64,000 bases of DNA, taken from Microbulbifer hainanensis (GTDB lineage: Bacteria; Pseudomonadota; Gammaproteobacteria; Pseudomonadales; Cellvibrionaceae). The position numbers and the translations under genes were made by a program. Positions 27,413 to 37,830 of this stretch are shown here, in pieces. Each line of letters starts with the position of its first letter. Position 1 is the stretch's first letter. Location of the stretch: assembly GCF_014904735.1 (NCBI RefSeq), contig NZ_JACZCR010000050.1, positions 1-64,000 on the forward strand, read 5' to 3'. A model generated the notes under the pieces. It was not told the DNA's origin. It saw only the letters and a program-made list of their open reading frames with translations, and did no database searches.

Positions 27413-28441
27413 CTAATCTGCGGCATAGCCCTGCGGATTCTGCGACTGCCAGCGCCAGGTGTCCGCCACCATCCGCTCCAGGCCGTACTCGGCTTTCCAG
27501 CCCAACTCGCGCTCGGCCTCCGCCGGGTCGGCGTAGCACTCGGCGATATCGCCGGGACGGCGCGGGACTATGCTGTACGGCACCGGACGACCGCTGGCCT
27601 GCTCGAATGCGCGCACAATTTCCAGTACCGAACTGCCGCGACCGGTCCCCAAGTTATAGGTGTAGCAGCCGTCCGCAGTGCCATCCCGGCGCAACTTTTC
27701 CAGTGCCGCCAGATGGCCGCGCGCCAGATCCACGACGTGGATGTAATCCCGCACACCGGTACCATCCACGGTTTCATAGTCATCGCCAAATACCTGTAAC
27801 TGCGGCAGGCGTCCGACGGCCACCTGAGCTACATAGGGCAGCAGGTTATTCGGGATACCGCGCGGGTCTTCACCAATGGTGCCACTTTCGTGGGCGCCAA
27901 TCGGATTGAAGTAGCGCAGCAGGCTCACCTTCCATCGGCTGTCCGGCGCCGCGCACAGATCACGCAAGATATTTTCCACCATCAGTTTGCTGGCGCCATA
28001 GGGGTTGGTCGCACCCGTGGGGAAATCTTCGCGGATCGGCACACTGGCCGGATCGCCATATACGGTGGCGGAAGAACTGAAGATCAATTGGCGCACGCCG
28101 AACTCTTCCATGACCTGGCAGAGGGTCAATGTACCGGCAACATTGTTCTGGTAATAACGCAAAGGCTGCGCTACTGACTCACCCACGGCCTTCAGACCGG
28201 CAAAATGGATCACCGCCTCGATGTCATAACGGGAAAAAATTTCCCGCAGCTTTTCCGCATCAGCGACGTCCACCTGGTGGAAGGGCACCTGGCGCCCGGC
28301 GATGGCTTCCACTCGGTGCAGCGAGGCCTCGCTGCTGTTGACGAGATTGTCGACGACGACGGGCTCCAGACCCGCCTCCAGTAGTTCAACACAGGTGTGA
28401 CTGCCGATATAACCGGCGCCGCCGGTCACCAGGATCGCCAT
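27413..28441 (-). CDS. galE: UDP-glucose 4-epimerase
   Basis: GalE interconverts UDP-glucose and UDP-galactose for polysaccharide synthesis. The 342-residue extended short-chain dehydrogenase has the NAD site [17 protein letters not shown], the catalytic Ser/Thr region [17 protein letters not shown] (YxxxK near residue 151) and [13 protein letters not shown]. Length is normal for bacterial GalE. It is not next to other gal genes. Confidence 0.95.
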   Translation of the reverse strand: MAILVTGGAGYIGSHTCVELLEAGLEPVVVDNLVNSSEASLHRVEAIAGRQVPFHQVDVADAEKLREIFSRYDIEAVIHFAGLKAVGESVAQPLRYYQNNVAGTLTLCQVMEEFGVRQLIFSSSATVYGDPASVPIREDFPTGATNPYGASKLMVENILRDLCAAPDSRWKVSLLRYFNPIGAHESGTIGEDPRGIPNNLLPYVAQVAVGRLPQLQVFGDDYETVDGTGVRDYIHVVDLARGHLAALEKLRRDGTADGCYTYNLGTGRGSSVLEIVRAFEQASGRPVPYSIVPRRPGDIAECYADPAEAERELGWKAEYGLERMVADTWRWQSQNPQGYAAD

Positions 28442-28814
28442 AGCAAATTCCTTTCCGGATTCTTTTCAGTGCAAAGTAAGGCGGCCTAGTAGAGCGCAAA
28501 ACCGCCGCGCAATTCAACCGCTATATTGGCGCCGCAATCGACGCCGCAACCTAGGGGAAAGCTATGCTGAAAAGGCGGGAGCGGATTTCACTCCAGTTTT
28601 CGCGTGGCAGGGAGGGTACCCGAAGCCACTGGTAATAAAGATAGTATTTCGCGCACAGGCGCACTTCAGCACCGCGCAGTCCACCGAACGGACGCGTAGC
28701 CAGGCCGTCAGCCAGACGGGTTAGCAGTACACAATGACGCCGCTCATTGTGATTTATCCAGCGCAACGGCCGGGACACTGGAGGCGTCCGACACGCTACA
28801 GGGAGCTGTACATC
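28442..28814. promoter_or_regulatory. Divergent region between galE and yeaG
   Basis: No coding frame stands out in these 373 bases. CTATATT at 28521-28527 resembles a sigma-S -10 (consensus CTATACT), which would fit RpoS control of yeaG known in E. coli, but it would leave a 280-base leader. No other feature is recognised. Confidence 0.3.
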
Positions 28815-30737
28815 ATGACGATATTCAATCACTACCTGGAGAGATACGAATCGATCCAGGAAGAAGAGCTCAGCATCCAAGAGTACCTGGAGCTGTGCAA
28901 GAAAGACCGCAGTGCCTACGCCTCACCGGCCGAGCGCATGCTGATGGCCATCGGTGAAGCGGAACTGATAGACACCTCCCGCGATCCGCGCCTGTCGCGG
29001 ATCTTTTCCAACAAGGTGATCAAGCGTTACAAGGCATTCAGTGAGTTCTACGGCATGGAGGAAGCGATCGAGCAGATCGTCTCCTTCTTCCGCCACGCGG
29101 CCCAGGGTCTGGAAGAGAAGAAACAGATCCTCTATCTGCTGGGACCGGTCGGCGGCGGCAAGTCCTCCCTGGCCGAGCGCCTCAAGGCACTGATGGAAAA
29201 AATCCCGATCTATGCCATCAAGGGTTCGCCAGTTTTCGAATCGCCCTTGAGCCTGTTCTCACCGACAGAAGACGGCCAGATCCTTGAGGAGGATTACGGC
29301 ATTCCGCGGCGCTATGTGAATACCATCATGTCGCCCTGGGCGATGAAACGGCTGCATGAATTCAAGGGCGATATCAGCCAGTTCCGCGTGGTCAAGGTCC
29401 GCCCATCGATCCTGGACCAGGTTGCCATCTCCAAAACCGAACCGGGCGACGAAAACAACCAGGACATTTCCTCACTGGTGGGCAAGATCGATATCCGCAA
29501 GCTGGAGGACTTCCCCCAGAACGACCCGGACGCCTACAGTTTTTCCGGCAGCCTGTGCCGGGCCAACCAGGGCCTGATGGAATTCGTGGAGATGTTCAAG
29601 GCACCGATCAAGGTGCTGCACCCGTTGCTGACTGCCACTCAGGAGGGCAACTACAACAGCACCGAGGGCCTCGGCTCCATTCCGTTCAACGGCACCATCC
29701 TGGCGCACTCCAATGAGTCCGAGTGGCAGACCTTCCGCAATAACCGCAACAACGAGGCCTTCCTCGACCGCATCTATATCGTCAAGGTGCCCTACTGTGT
29801 ACGGGTGCTGGAAGAGATCAAGATCTACCAGAAGCTGCTGGAAAACAGCTCGCTGTCCAAGGCACCCTGCGCGCCGGATACGCTGCGCATGCTGGCGCAG
29901 TTCTCAGTACTGTCACGGATAAAGAATCCGGATAATTCCAGCCTCTTTTCGAAAATGCGCATCTACGATGGCGAGAACCTGAAGGATACGGACCCGAAAG
30001 CGAAGACCATCCAGGAATACCGCGACAACGCCGGCGTGGATGAGGGCATGAACGGCCTTTCCACCCGCTTCGCGTTCAAGATCCTTTCCAAGGTGTTCAA
30101 CTTCGATGCCACAGAGGTGGCGGCCAACCCGGTGCACCTGCTCTACGTGCTGGAGCAGCAGATAGAACAGGAACAGTTCCCGCCGGAAATTCAGGAAAAC
30201 TATCTCGGCTTTATTAAGGAATACCTGGCCCCCCGCTATGTGGAATTCATCGGCAAGGAAATCCAGACCGCCTACCTGGAATCCTACGCCGAATACGGCC
30301 AGAATCTGTTTGACCGCTATGTCACCTACGCCGACTTCTGGATTCAGGACCAGGAATACCGGGATCCGGAAACTGGAGAGATTCTCGATCGCGGCGCCCT
30401 TAACGAGGAATTAGAGAAGACCGAGAAGCCCGCAGGCATTTCCAACCCGAAGGACTTCCGCAACGAGATCGTCAATTTCGTACTGCGCGCCCGTGCCAAC
30501 AACCAGGGCAAAAACCCCGACTGGCGCTCCTATGAAAAACTGCGCGCAGTGATCGAGAAAAAGATGTTCTCCAATACAGAGGATCTGCTTCCAGTCATTT
30601 CCTTCAACACCAAGGCATCCGCGGACGACAAGAAGAAACACGCCGACTTCGTCGCCCGCATGGTGGAGCGCGGCTATACCGAAAAGCAGGTTCGCCTGCT
30701 TTCAGAGTGGTACCTGCGTGTTCGCAAGTCGCAGTAA
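28815..30737 (+). CDS. yeaG: PrkA-family serine protein kinase YeaG
   Basis: YeaG is an AAA-type protein with a PrkA kinase domain, expressed in stationary phase and nitrogen stress in enterobacteria. The 640-residue product has the P-loop GPVGGGKSS at residues 110-118 and the long PrkA core, including YSFSGSLCRANQGLMEFVEM. The C-terminal PrkA domain ends in VRLLSEWYLRVRKSQ. The start is the ATG after GGGAG (MTIFNHYLERYES); a longer frame upstream is not family-like. yeaH and spoVR follow, the usual trio. Confidence 0.94.
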   Translation: MTIFNHYLERYESIQEEELSIQEYLELCKKDRSAYASPAERMLMAIGEAELIDTSRDPRLSRIFSNKVIKRYKAFSEFYGMEEAIEQIVSFFRHAAQGLEEKKQILYLLGPVGGGKSSLAERLKALMEKIPIYAIKGSPVFESPLSLFSPTEDGQILEEDYGIPRRYVNTIMSPWAMKRLHEFKGDISQFRVVKVRPSILDQVAISKTEPGDENNQDISSLVGKIDIRKLEDFPQNDPDAYSFSGSLCRANQGLMEFVEMFKAPIKVLHPLLTATQEGNYNSTEGLGSIPFNGTILAHSNESEWQTFRNNRNNEAFLDRIYIVKVPYCVRVLEEIKIYQKLLENSSLSKAPCAPDTLRMLAQFSVLSRIKNPDNSSLFSKMRIYDGENLKDTDPKAKTIQEYRDNAGVDEGMNGLSTRFAFKILSKVFNFDATEVAANPVHLLYVLEQQIEQEQFPPEIQENYLGFIKEYLAPRYVEFIGKEIQTAYLESYAEYGQNLFDRYVTYADFWIQDQEYRDPETGEILDRGALNEELEKTEKPAGISNPKDFRNEIVNFVLRARANNQGKNPDWRSYEKLRAVIEKKMFSNTEDLLPVISFNTKASADDKKKHADFVARMVERGYTEKQVRLLSEWYLRVRKSQ

Positions 30738-30941
30738 CACGGGAATGGATTCGCAGGGATAACGACTCGGCATGTGATGGAAAAGTAACGGATCCGGGAC
30801 TGATTGATGTCCGCAGGCGAGGAGAACCGAAAGCATGGCAAGGACACTGTGCAATAGGAAAACCCGCCGGCACCCGGATTCACTCACGTCGATTCGAAGG
30901 GGTCGGCGCGTCGCATCACGGCTTGAGTCAGAGGCAGTAAT

Positions 30942-32222
30942 ATGAGCTACATCATCGACCGCCGACTGAACGGCAAGAAGAAGAGCACGGTCAACCGGCA
31001 GCGTTTTTTGCGGCGCTATAAGGCCCACATCAAGAAGGCGGTGGGCGAGGCGATGAACAGTCGTTCCATCACCGATATGGACAAGGGGGAACGCATCAGC
31101 ATTCCCACCCGCGATATCGGCGAACCCATCTTCTCTCACGGTGCCGGCGGACACGTCGAACGCGTACTGCCCGGCAACAGGGAGTTCGTCACCGGCGACC
31201 GCATCCCGCGTCAGGGACAACAGGGCGGCAGTGGCGGGGGCGGCAGCGGCGCCAGCGACAGTGGTGAAGGCGCAGACGATTTCGTGTTCCAGATTTCACA
31301 GGAAGAGTTTCTCGACTTCATGTTCGAGGGCCTGCAACTCCCCAACATGATCAAGCGCCGGCTGGCCGGCAACGAGTCCTTCCAGGTGGTGCGTGCGGGC
31401 ATCTGCAACGAGGGCACCCCCGGGCGCCTCAATGTGATCCGCTCCATGCGTGCCGCCAACGCGCGCCGCATCGCCCTGACCAGCAGTAAGCGCCGTAATA
31501 TCCGCGCGATGGAGGCGGAACTCGAGCAGGAGGAAAACAAGGATCCCGCGTTGCGCGACCAGCGCAGGATCGACGCCCTGCGCGACAACATCGCCGATGT
31601 GCGCAACCGGATTGCGCGGGTGCCCTACCTCGATGATTTCGACCTGAAGTACAACCTGCTGCTGCGCCAGCCGCGGCCGAGATCCCGTGCGGTGATGTTC
31701 TGTCTGATGGATGTCTCCGGTTCCATGAACCAGGCCACCAAGGATATGGCCAAGCGCTTCTTCCTGCTGCTCTACCTGTTCCTGCAGCGGAGCTATGAGT
31801 ACACGGAAGTCGTGTTCATCCGCCACCACACCAGCGCCAAGGAAGTCGACGAAGAAGAGTTTTTCTATTCCCGCGAAACCGGTGGCACCATCGTGTCCAG
31901 CGCGCTCAAACTGATGCGCCGGATCATGCGCGAACGCTACCCGGCCAGCGAGTGGAATATCTACGGCGCCCAGGCGTCCGACGGAGACAACTGGAACGAC
32001 GACTCCAGCACCTGTCACAAGATCCTGATCGACGACATCATGCCCCACGTGCAGTACTACTCCTACGTGGAAATCACCCCGCGCGACCACCAGGCACTGT
32101 GGGAGGAGTACGAGAGCGTGCGCGCCGCCTTCCCCGACCACTTCGCCATGGAACAGATCGTCGACGTGCAGGATATCTATCCGGTATTCCGTCAATTGTT
32201 CAGCCAGAAGGTGGCCGCCTGA
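30942..32222 (+). CDS. yeaH: UPF0229-family protein YeaH
   Basis: A 426-residue conserved cytoplasmic protein of unknown molecular function, always found with PrkA kinase and SpoVR. The N-terminus [20 protein letters not shown] is typical. A Gly/Ser-rich linker (about residues 88-106) precedes a von Willebrand A-like domain with the metal-site motif [14 protein letters not shown] near residue 257, followed by the TGGT segment. A gap of 204 bases separates it from yeaG, with no visible terminator. Its stop overlaps the spoVR start (TGATG). Confidence 0.92.
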   Translation: MSYIIDRRLNGKKKSTVNRQRFLRRYKAHIKKAVGEAMNSRSITDMDKGERISIPTRDIGEPIFSHGAGGHVERVLPGNREFVTGDRIPRQGQQGGSGGGGSGASDSGEGADDFVFQISQEEFLDFMFEGLQLPNMIKRRLAGNESFQVVRAGICNEGTPGRLNVIRSMRAANARRIALTSSKRRNIRAMEAELEQEENKDPALRDQRRIDALRDNIADVRNRIARVPYLDDFDLKYNLLLRQPRPRSRAVMFCLMDVSGSMNQATKDMAKRFFLLLYLFLQRSYEYTEVVFIRHHTSAKEVDEEEFFYSRETGGTIVSSALKLMRRIMRERYPASEWNIYGAQASDGDNWNDDSSTCHKILIDDIMPHVQYYSYVEITPRDHQALWEEYESVRAAFPDHFAMEQIVDVQDIYPVFRQLFSQKVAA

Positions 32223-33820
32223 TGCTCGATTCCTACACCACAGGCCCGGGCGACCCGACGCCGTCCGACGGCGAGGCCCGCGTCCCCATTTCCACCACCT
32301 CCGAGTGGACCTTTGAGCTGATCCAGGAATACGATCGCGAAATCGGTGCCCTGGCGGAAGAGTTCGGGCTCGACACCTACCCGAACCAGATCGAGGTCAT
32401 CAGCTCCGAACAGATGATGGATGCCTATTCGTCAGTAGGCATGCCGGTCGGATATAACCACTGGTCCTTCGGCAAGCAGTTCATCAGCGTGGAGAGCAAC
32501 TACCAGCGCGGCCTGATGGGACTGGCCTACGAGATCGTTATCAATTCGAATCCCTGCATCGCCTACCTGATGGAAGAAAACACCATGACGATGCAGGCGC
32601 TGGTAATCGCCCACGCCAGTTATGGCCACAACTCCTTCTTCAAGGGCAATTACCTGTTCCGCAGCTGGACCGACGCCAGCAGCATCATCGACTACCTGAT
32701 CTTTGCCAAGAACTACATCGCCCGCTGCGAAGAGCGCCACGGCCTCGACGAAGTGGAAGCCATTCTGGACTCCTGCCATGCGCTGATGAATTACGGGGTC
32801 GACCGCTACAAGCGGCCCTACCCCATCTCCGCCGTGGAAGAGGAACGCCGCCAGCAGGAGCGGGAGGAATACCGCCAGCGCCAGCTCAACGATCTGTGGC
32901 GCACCATCCCCAAACTCGGCGAAGGGGAAGCGGAAAAGTCGGTCAGGCGCTTTCCCGAGGAACCGCAGGAAAACATTCTTTATTTTATCGAGAAGAATGC
33001 GCCGCTACTGGAAAACTGGCAGCGGGAGCTGGTGCGCATCGTGCGCAAGCTGGCCCAGTACTTTTATCCACAGCGCCAAACCCAGGTAATGAATGAGGGC
33101 TGGGCAACCTTCTGGCACTACACGCTGCTGAGTGAACTGTACAAGCGCGGTAAGGTGACAGAAGGCTTCATGATGGAGTTCCTGCAGAGCCACACCAATG
33201 TGATTTACCAGCCGTCATACGACAGCCCCCACTACAGCGGTATCAACCCCTACACACTGGGCTTCAGTATTTTCAGCGACCTGCGCCGTATCTGTGAAAA
33301 CCCCACCGACGAGGACCGCCAGTGGTTTCCGGACATCGCCGGCAGCAATTGGAAGGAAACCCTGCAATTTGCAATGCGGGACTTCAAGGACGAGAGCTTT
33401 ATTCTGCAGTTCCTGTCGCCCAAGGTCATGCGCGAATTGCGGCTTTTCAGCGTGAGTGACAACGACCGCGAAAATGAGATCACCATCGGTGCCATCCACG
33501 ACGAGGACGGCTATCGGCAACTGCGCGCCAACCTGGCCGGGCAATACAATCTCGGCAATCGCGAACCCAATATCCAGGTGTATTCGGTGGATACCCGCGG
33601 CGACCGCTCAATGACACTGCACCACACCCAGCACCGCCGCCGCCCGCTGGGCAAGGAAACCAACGAGGTCATGCGCCACCTGCACCGGCTATGGGGTTTC
33701 GACGTGCACCTCCACAGCCTCAATGGTGACGAAATCACCGCCAGCTTCCACTGCCCGGAAGTCGGGCGCGACCGCGCCGAAGGCGAGGAAGAGTCGATGC
33801 TGGTACCCAAGCCAATCTGA
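32222..33820 (+). CDS. SpoVR-family protein
   Basis: A 532-residue member of the SpoVR/YcgB family, named after a Bacillus spore cortex gene but of unknown biochemical function. Family blocks include WSFGKQF, HASYGHNSFFKGNYLF, NEGWATFWHYTL and GINPYTLGF; the conserved His and Glu residues suggest a metal site. The start overlaps the yeaH stop by one base, so translation is coupled. The trio yeaG-yeaH-spoVR probably works as one stress module. Confidence 0.93.
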   Translation: MLDSYTTGPGDPTPSDGEARVPISTTSEWTFELIQEYDREIGALAEEFGLDTYPNQIEVISSEQMMDAYSSVGMPVGYNHWSFGKQFISVESNYQRGLMGLAYEIVINSNPCIAYLMEENTMTMQALVIAHASYGHNSFFKGNYLFRSWTDASSIIDYLIFAKNYIARCEERHGLDEVEAILDSCHALMNYGVDRYKRPYPISAVEEERRQQEREEYRQRQLNDLWRTIPKLGEGEAEKSVRRFPEEPQENILYFIEKNAPLLENWQRELVRIVRKLAQYFYPQRQTQVMNEGWATFWHYTLLSELYKRGKVTEGFMMEFLQSHTNVIYQPSYDSPHYSGINPYTLGFSIFSDLRRICENPTDEDRQWFPDIAGSNWKETLQFAMRDFKDESFILQFLSPKVMRELRLFSVSDNDRENEITIGAIHDEDGYRQLRANLAGQYNLGNREPNIQVYSVDTRGDRSMTLHHTQHRRRPLGKETNEVMRHLHRLWGFDVHLHSLNGDEITASFHCPEVGRDRAEGEEESMLVPKPI

Positions 33821-33844
33821 CCCTTCCGCCAATTCGGCAGTAAC

Positions 33845-34411
33845 CTACATTTCCAGTAGCAATTTGGCCTTCGCTGACAGCTCCGTGCGGTCGCCCGCCT
33901 GGAGCACCAGTGCGTCAGCCCCGCCATCCAACCAGCGCTGCTGATCGCGCTCGCCTGCCGGCGCCACTACCAGAATGCGGACATTGGCGTACTCGCTGCG
34001 CGAGCGCAGGTGATCCAGGATCTGGAAGCCATTGACGCCAGCCAGGTTCGCATCCAGTACCAGCAACGCGGGCTTGCAGCCGGCGATCAGGGTGCCGGCG
34101 ATAAAGCTGTCACTGGCCACATCGACTTCACAGCCCACCTGCTGCAGGGCCTGGCGGCCACCGGCAGTCAGTTCCGGATCGCTGGCCAACATCAGCACCT
34201 TGCGGCTGGCAGCGGCCAGCTCATTGGGTACCGGCATGGCGTTGTCGCGCAAAAAGCCGACGAAATCCTCTACGCAGATACGGTGATCACCGCGCCCCGG
34301 GAGCTTGTAAGCCTTGAGTTGTCCCCGCTCAATCCAGCGAATTACTGTGCGGAAATTGACCCCACAATATCTCGCAGCCTCCCCGGTGGTGAGCACATGC
34401 AGTTCGTTCAT
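33845..34411 (-). CDS. Excisionase-type helix-turn-helix protein with C-terminal (pseudo)receiver domain
   Basis: 188 residues. The N-terminal 60 form an excisionase/MerR-like HTH (LTTGEAARYCGVNFRTVIRWIERG, read as LTTGEAARYCGV then NFRTVIRW). Residues 71-188 form a response-regulator receiver fold with a candidate phospho-acceptor Asp120 in LLVLDANLAGVNGF. The conserved Lys near the end is replaced (LVLQAGD, Gln171) and the Thr/Ser position is Ala-Pro, so phosphorylation is doubtful. This HTH-first order resembles the BldC-like HTH/REC proteins seen in proteobacteria. GGGGGA lies eight bases before the ATG. It is convergent with spoVR, and three spaced repeats lie upstream. Confidence 0.8.
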   Translation of the reverse strand: MNELHVLTTGEAARYCGVNFRTVIRWIERGQLKAYKLPGRGDHRICVEDFVGFLRDNAMPVPNELAAASRKVLMLASDPELTAGGRQALQQVGCEVDVASDSFIAGTLIAGCKPALLVLDANLAGVNGFQILDHLRSRSEYANVRILVVAPAGERDQQRWLDGGADALVLQAGDRTELSAKAKLLLEM

Positions 34412-34454
34412 CTTATTATTCCCCCAAACATCCTGCGGTTACTCTGGCAGATAC

Positions 34455-34591
34455 TTTCGAAGTCCGTTTTCTCGCACGGAGCGGCTGAACACCGCCGCCC
34501 TATACGGATATATCCTGTCTTTTCGAAGTACCCTTATCAATTATGCTGTTCAAACTAGCAAAACCAGCCTGAAATCCGGCCTTTTCAAAGT
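34455..34591. repeat. Three spaced copies of TTTCRAAGT upstream of the HTH/receiver gene
   Basis: TTTCGAAGT occurs at 34455-34463 and 34521-34529, and TTTCAAAGT at 34583-34591, with start-to-start spacings of 66 and 62 bases (about six helical turns). They lie in the 475-base gap (34412-34886) between the HTH/receiver gene and cca. They could be operators for that regulator. Confidence 0.4.
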
Positions 34592-34640
34592 ATTAACGAA
34601 GAAGCAACAAACCTCCTCAAAAAAACATCGAATGATATAG

Positions 34641-34668
34641 TTGACAGGTAAGTCAGGTTACATAGAAT
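34641..34668 (+). promoter_or_regulatory. Consensus-like sigma-70 promoter upstream of a candidate sRNA
   Basis: A perfect TTGACA (34641-34646) and TAGAAT (34663-34668) are 16 bases apart. No open frame starts downstream before the terminator at 34722, so the product is either a small RNA or an attenuated cca leader. Confidence 0.6.
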
Positions 34669-34674
34669 GGTCAC

Positions 34675-34752
34675 ATTGAATGGCGAATGGATATTCCCAA
34701 CGCGAATACCCTAAGACCCTGGGCCCCCTTGTATTTTCGGGGCCTTTTTTTT
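34675..34752 (+). ncRNA. Candidate small RNA (or cca leader) of about 78 nt
   Basis: Bounded by the promoter at 34641-34668 and an intrinsic terminator, with no plausible coding frame inside. The eight-T tail after a GC stem is the form bound by Hfq in many sRNAs. It does not match any RNA family I can recall. cca starts 134 bases beyond the terminator, so a regulatory leader is the main alternative. Confidence 0.45.
34722..34752 (+). terminator. Intrinsic terminator in the gap before cca
   Basis: GGCCCC (34722-34727) pairs with GGGGCC (34739-34744), followed by eight T. It acts on the plus strand only. Confidence 0.8.
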
Positions 34753-34886
34753 ATCTTGCCGAAACGCCTGTTTTACCTTCCCCACTACCGCATCTGATCT
34801 CCAGTGAGCGGCGCCGGAATTAACGGACTTATGGCAGTGCTACGCTCAAACCGGCAAGCCCATCCCTATCGTGCGGGGATGACCCC

Positions 34887-36122
34887 GTGAAGACCTACCT
34901 CGTCGGCGGCGCTGTCCGCGACAACCTCCTCGGACGCCCCGTGCACGAGCGCGACTGGGTAGTCGTCGGCGCCAATGAAGCCCAGATGCAACAGCTCGGT
35001 TTCAGCCCGGTCGGCAAGGACTTTCCCGTTTTCCTGCACCCACAGACCAGTGAGGAGTACGCACTCGCGCGCACCGAGCGCAAGAGCGGACACGGCTATG
35101 GCGGCTTTACCGTACACGCCAGCCCCGATGTCACCCTGGAGCAGGATCTGCTGCGCCGCGACCTCACCATCAACGCCATGGCGGAGGATGAAAACGGCGA
35201 GCTGATCGACCCCTACGGCGGCCGCGCCGACCTGGATGCAAGGCTGCTGCGCCACGTATCACCTGCATTTGCCGAAGATCCACTGCGAATCCTGCGCGTC
35301 GCCCGCTTTGCGGCCCGCTACCACCATCTCGGATTCTCCATCGCCGACGAAACGATGGCGCTGATGAAACAGATGGTGGACGCCGGGGAGGTGGAACACC
35401 TGGTTGCGGAACGCGTGTGGAAGGAAGTCAGCCGCGCGCTGACAGAACCGGACCCCGATATTTTCATCCGCGTGCTGCGCCAGTGCGGCGCCTTGAAGGT
35501 TCTACTGCCGGAAGTCGACGCCCTGTTCGGCGTGCCGCAACCCGCCAAGTACCACCCGGAAATCGATACCGGCGAACACGTGCTGCTGGCCCTGCGCGCC
35601 GCGCCGGCGGATTTGCCCGTACGCTTCGCAACGCTGCTGCACGACTTGGGCAAGGGCGTGACACCGGAAGAAATCCTGCCCAGCCATCGCGGCCACGAGG
35701 TCGCCGGCCTGCCGCTGGTCCGCGAAGTCTGCCGGCGCTGGCGCGCCCCCAAGCAGCTGACCGCGCTCGCCACCGGCGTGTGCGAATACCACCTGCACAG
35801 CCACAAGGCGTTCGAGCTGCGCCCACAGACCCTGATGAAAGTACTGCGCGCCCTCGATGCACTGCGGCGTCCGGAGCGATTCGAACAATTCCTGCAGTCC
35901 TGTGAAGCCGACGCCCGCGGCCGCACCGGCCTGGAAGACCGGGAATATCCGCAGGTCGGTTACCTGCGTGCGGTGCGCGCGGCGGCGGCCGCCGTCACCG
36001 CCGACAAACTGATTGCACAGGGATACGAGGGCGCCGAACTGGGCAAGGCCCTCGACCGCGCCCGCATTCAGGCCATTGCCGCAGTGAAGAAAAATTACCC
36101 CGAGAGCGACGACGATGCGTAA
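34887..36122 (+). CDS. cca: CCA-adding tRNA nucleotidyltransferase (multifunctional, HD domain)
   Basis: Cca adds or repairs the 3' CCA of tRNAs. The 411-residue protein starts [19 protein letters not shown], with the class II nucleotidyltransferase motif. It also has the [10 protein letters not shown] and [13 protein letters not shown] blocks, the EDRA-like region, and an HD phosphohydrolase domain ([14 protein letters not shown] near residue 250) as in E. coli. The ATG at 34887 is supported by the family start. folM overlaps its last eight bases. Confidence 0.95.
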   Translation: MKTYLVGGAVRDNLLGRPVHERDWVVVGANEAQMQQLGFSPVGKDFPVFLHPQTSEEYALARTERKSGHGYGGFTVHASPDVTLEQDLLRRDLTINAMAEDENGELIDPYGGRADLDARLLRHVSPAFAEDPLRILRVARFAARYHHLGFSIADETMALMKQMVDAGEVEHLVAERVWKEVSRALTEPDPDIFIRVLRQCGALKVLLPEVDALFGVPQPAKYHPEIDTGEHVLLALRAAPADLPVRFATLLHDLGKGVTPEEILPSHRGHEVAGLPLVREVCRRWRAPKQLTALATGVCEYHLHSHKAFELRPQTLMKVLRALDALRRPERFEQFLQSCEADARGRTGLEDREYPQVGYLRAVRAAAAAVTADKLIAQGYEGAELGKALDRARIQAIAAVKKNYPESDDDA

Positions 36123-36840
36123 TGCCCTGATCACCGGCGCCGCCGCCCGCCTCGGCCGCGCCATTGCCCGCGAACTGCACCGCGATCACCGCGTCATCAT
36201 TCACTACCGCAGCTCCGCCACTGCTGCCGAGCAACTTGCCGATGAACTGAACCGGCTCCGACCGGACTCCGCCATCACGCTGCAGAGCGACTTGTCGTCG
36301 GCAGCCGAGTGCGAACAACTGGCGCAGCGCGCAACCGCCCATTGGGGCGGCATCGAAGTGCTGGTGAACAACGCCTCCGCTTTCTACCCGACACCAATTG
36401 GCAGCGCCGACGAGAAAGACTGGGATGAACTGTTTGGCAGCAACCTGAAAGCCCCCTTCTTCCTCAGCCAGGCGCTGGCGCCGAGCCTGGCCCGCGACAA
36501 CGGCAGTATCATCAATATGGTGGACATACACGCCGAACGGCCCATGCCACAGCACACCCTCTATTGCGCCGCCAAGGCGGGACTGGTGATGCTGACCAAG
36601 AGCCTGGCTCTGGAACTGGCACCCAATGTGCGGGTGAACGCGGTAGCCCCCGGCGCGATATTGTGGCCGGAACAGGAAGACGTCGACAGCGACACCCGCG
36701 CCAGGATTCTCAACCGCATTCCGCTGGCGCGCACCGGCAGCGAAAGCGATATCGCGCGCACCGTGCGCTTCCTGGCGGATCCCTCCTATATCAACGGCCA
36801 GGTCATCGCCGTGGACGGCGGGCGAAACCTCAATATCTGA
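36115..36840 (+). CDS. folM: Pteridine reductase/alternative dihydrofolate reductase (FolM-like)
   Basis: A 241-residue short-chain dehydrogenase that reduces dihydropterins and, weakly, dihydrofolate. It has the NADPH site [14 protein letters not shown] with an Arg typical of pteridine reductases, [13 protein letters not shown], and the YxxxK pair in [13 protein letters not shown], with Asp-Ile-His (VDIHAERP) in place of the usual Ser, as in FolM. It is translationally coupled to cca by an eight-base overlap. folB and folK lie 4 kb away on the other strand, making a pterin role plausible. Confidence 0.85.
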   Translation: MRNALITGAAARLGRAIARELHRDHRVIIHYRSSATAAEQLADELNRLRPDSAITLQSDLSSAAECEQLAQRATAHWGGIEVLVNNASAFYPTPIGSADEKDWDELFGSNLKAPFFLSQALAPSLARDNGSIINMVDIHAERPMPQHTLYCAAKAGLVMLTKSLALELAPNVRVNAVAPGAILWPEQEDVDSDTRARILNRIPLARTGSESDIARTVRFLADPSYINGQVIAVDGGRNLNI

Positions 36841-37726
36841 CCGCCGGCGGCTCCCCGCCACCAAACTTCTCCAACAGCCAATGCCTGACGTCGACAACCG
36901 CGGAACTGAGCGAGGCGCTGCGGCTGTGGGCGAGATAGAGATGGCGGCGCGCCGGAATGGCGACATCAAATAGCGCAACCAGCTGACCGGCTCTCAGTGC
37001 CGGCCCGCTCAGCACCAAATCCGTCAGCCAGATTCCCAGGCCGCCCAGCGCCGCCTGGTGCGAAAGGGTGGCCTGGTCAAACGACAGTTGGTCGCGTGGC
37101 TCACCATGCAGGCCGGCCCGCTCGATCAACCGACGCCAATCCTGGTGCAGGTGATCGTGAATCAGGGTGCAGCCCTCGAGATCTCCACGAAGGAGCCCCG
37201 GGTACTGCTGCAGATAGGCCGGGCTACAGGCGGCAAATACTTCGAGATTCGCGAGGCAGGTGCAGTTCAGGCGCGGATCCGCCTCCGGCAGGAAGCGGAC
37301 CGCCAGATCGTGGTCACTGCCGTCCAGCGGCGACAGCATCGACGACGCGTGTACCTGCAGTTCGATATCCGGATGATCGCGACGGAATTCTGCCAGTCGT
37401 GGCCCGAAGCTGATCATGGCGAAGCTCGGCGGCAGCGTGATACGCACCGTGCGCGAACGGTTGATGCGCTGCATCGACTGGCTGACATCGAGCAGCTCCG
37501 ACAGCAGCGGATTGATACGCCGGTAGAAAGTACTGCCCGCCTCGGTCAGTTCCACCTGGCGCGCGTTGCGCACAAACAGGTGCAGGCCCAACCACTCCTC
37601 CAGTGTTTTGATCTGCTGGCTGATCGCCCCCGGGGTAACCGCGAGCTCGTCCGCCGCGCGCTTGAAACTGGCGTGACCGGCGGCACAGCAGAAATAGTGC
37701 AGCGCTTTGAGGGGCGGCTGGCTCAT
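36830..37726 (-). CDS. LysR-family transcriptional regulator (GcvA-like)
   Basis: A 298-residue LysR regulator. The HTH lies at about residues 5-62 (ALHYFCCAAGHASFKRAADE, AVTPGAISQQIKTLEEWLG), followed by the linker helix and an effector-binding domain. The LPPSFAMISFGPRL block and overall form resemble GcvA-like members. It is divergent from the MFS transporter gene, which it probably regulates through the 104-base gap. Its 3' end overlaps folM by 11 bases on the opposite strand. The ligand is unknown. Confidence 0.9.
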   Translation of the reverse strand: MSQPPLKALHYFCCAAGHASFKRAADELAVTPGAISQQIKTLEEWLGLHLFVRNARQVELTEAGSTFYRRINPLLSELLDVSQSMQRINRSRTVRITLPPSFAMISFGPRLAEFRRDHPDIELQVHASSMLSPLDGSDHDLAVRFLPEADPRLNCTCLANLEVFAACSPAYLQQYPGLLRGDLEGCTLIHDHLHQDWRRLIERAGLHGEPRDQLSFDQATLSHQAALGGLGIWLTDLVLSGPALRAGQLVALFDVAIPARRHLYLAHSRSASLSSAVVDVRHWLLEKFGGGEPPAVRY

Positions 37727-37830
37727 GATTTAGTTTTTCTATTGCAAAGTGTCAGTAAAAGTCGTTTGTAGGAACTTTCCCGGCCACAGAGAATAGAGAA
37801 ATTCCCCCTCAATGCAAAAGGAAGTCACCG

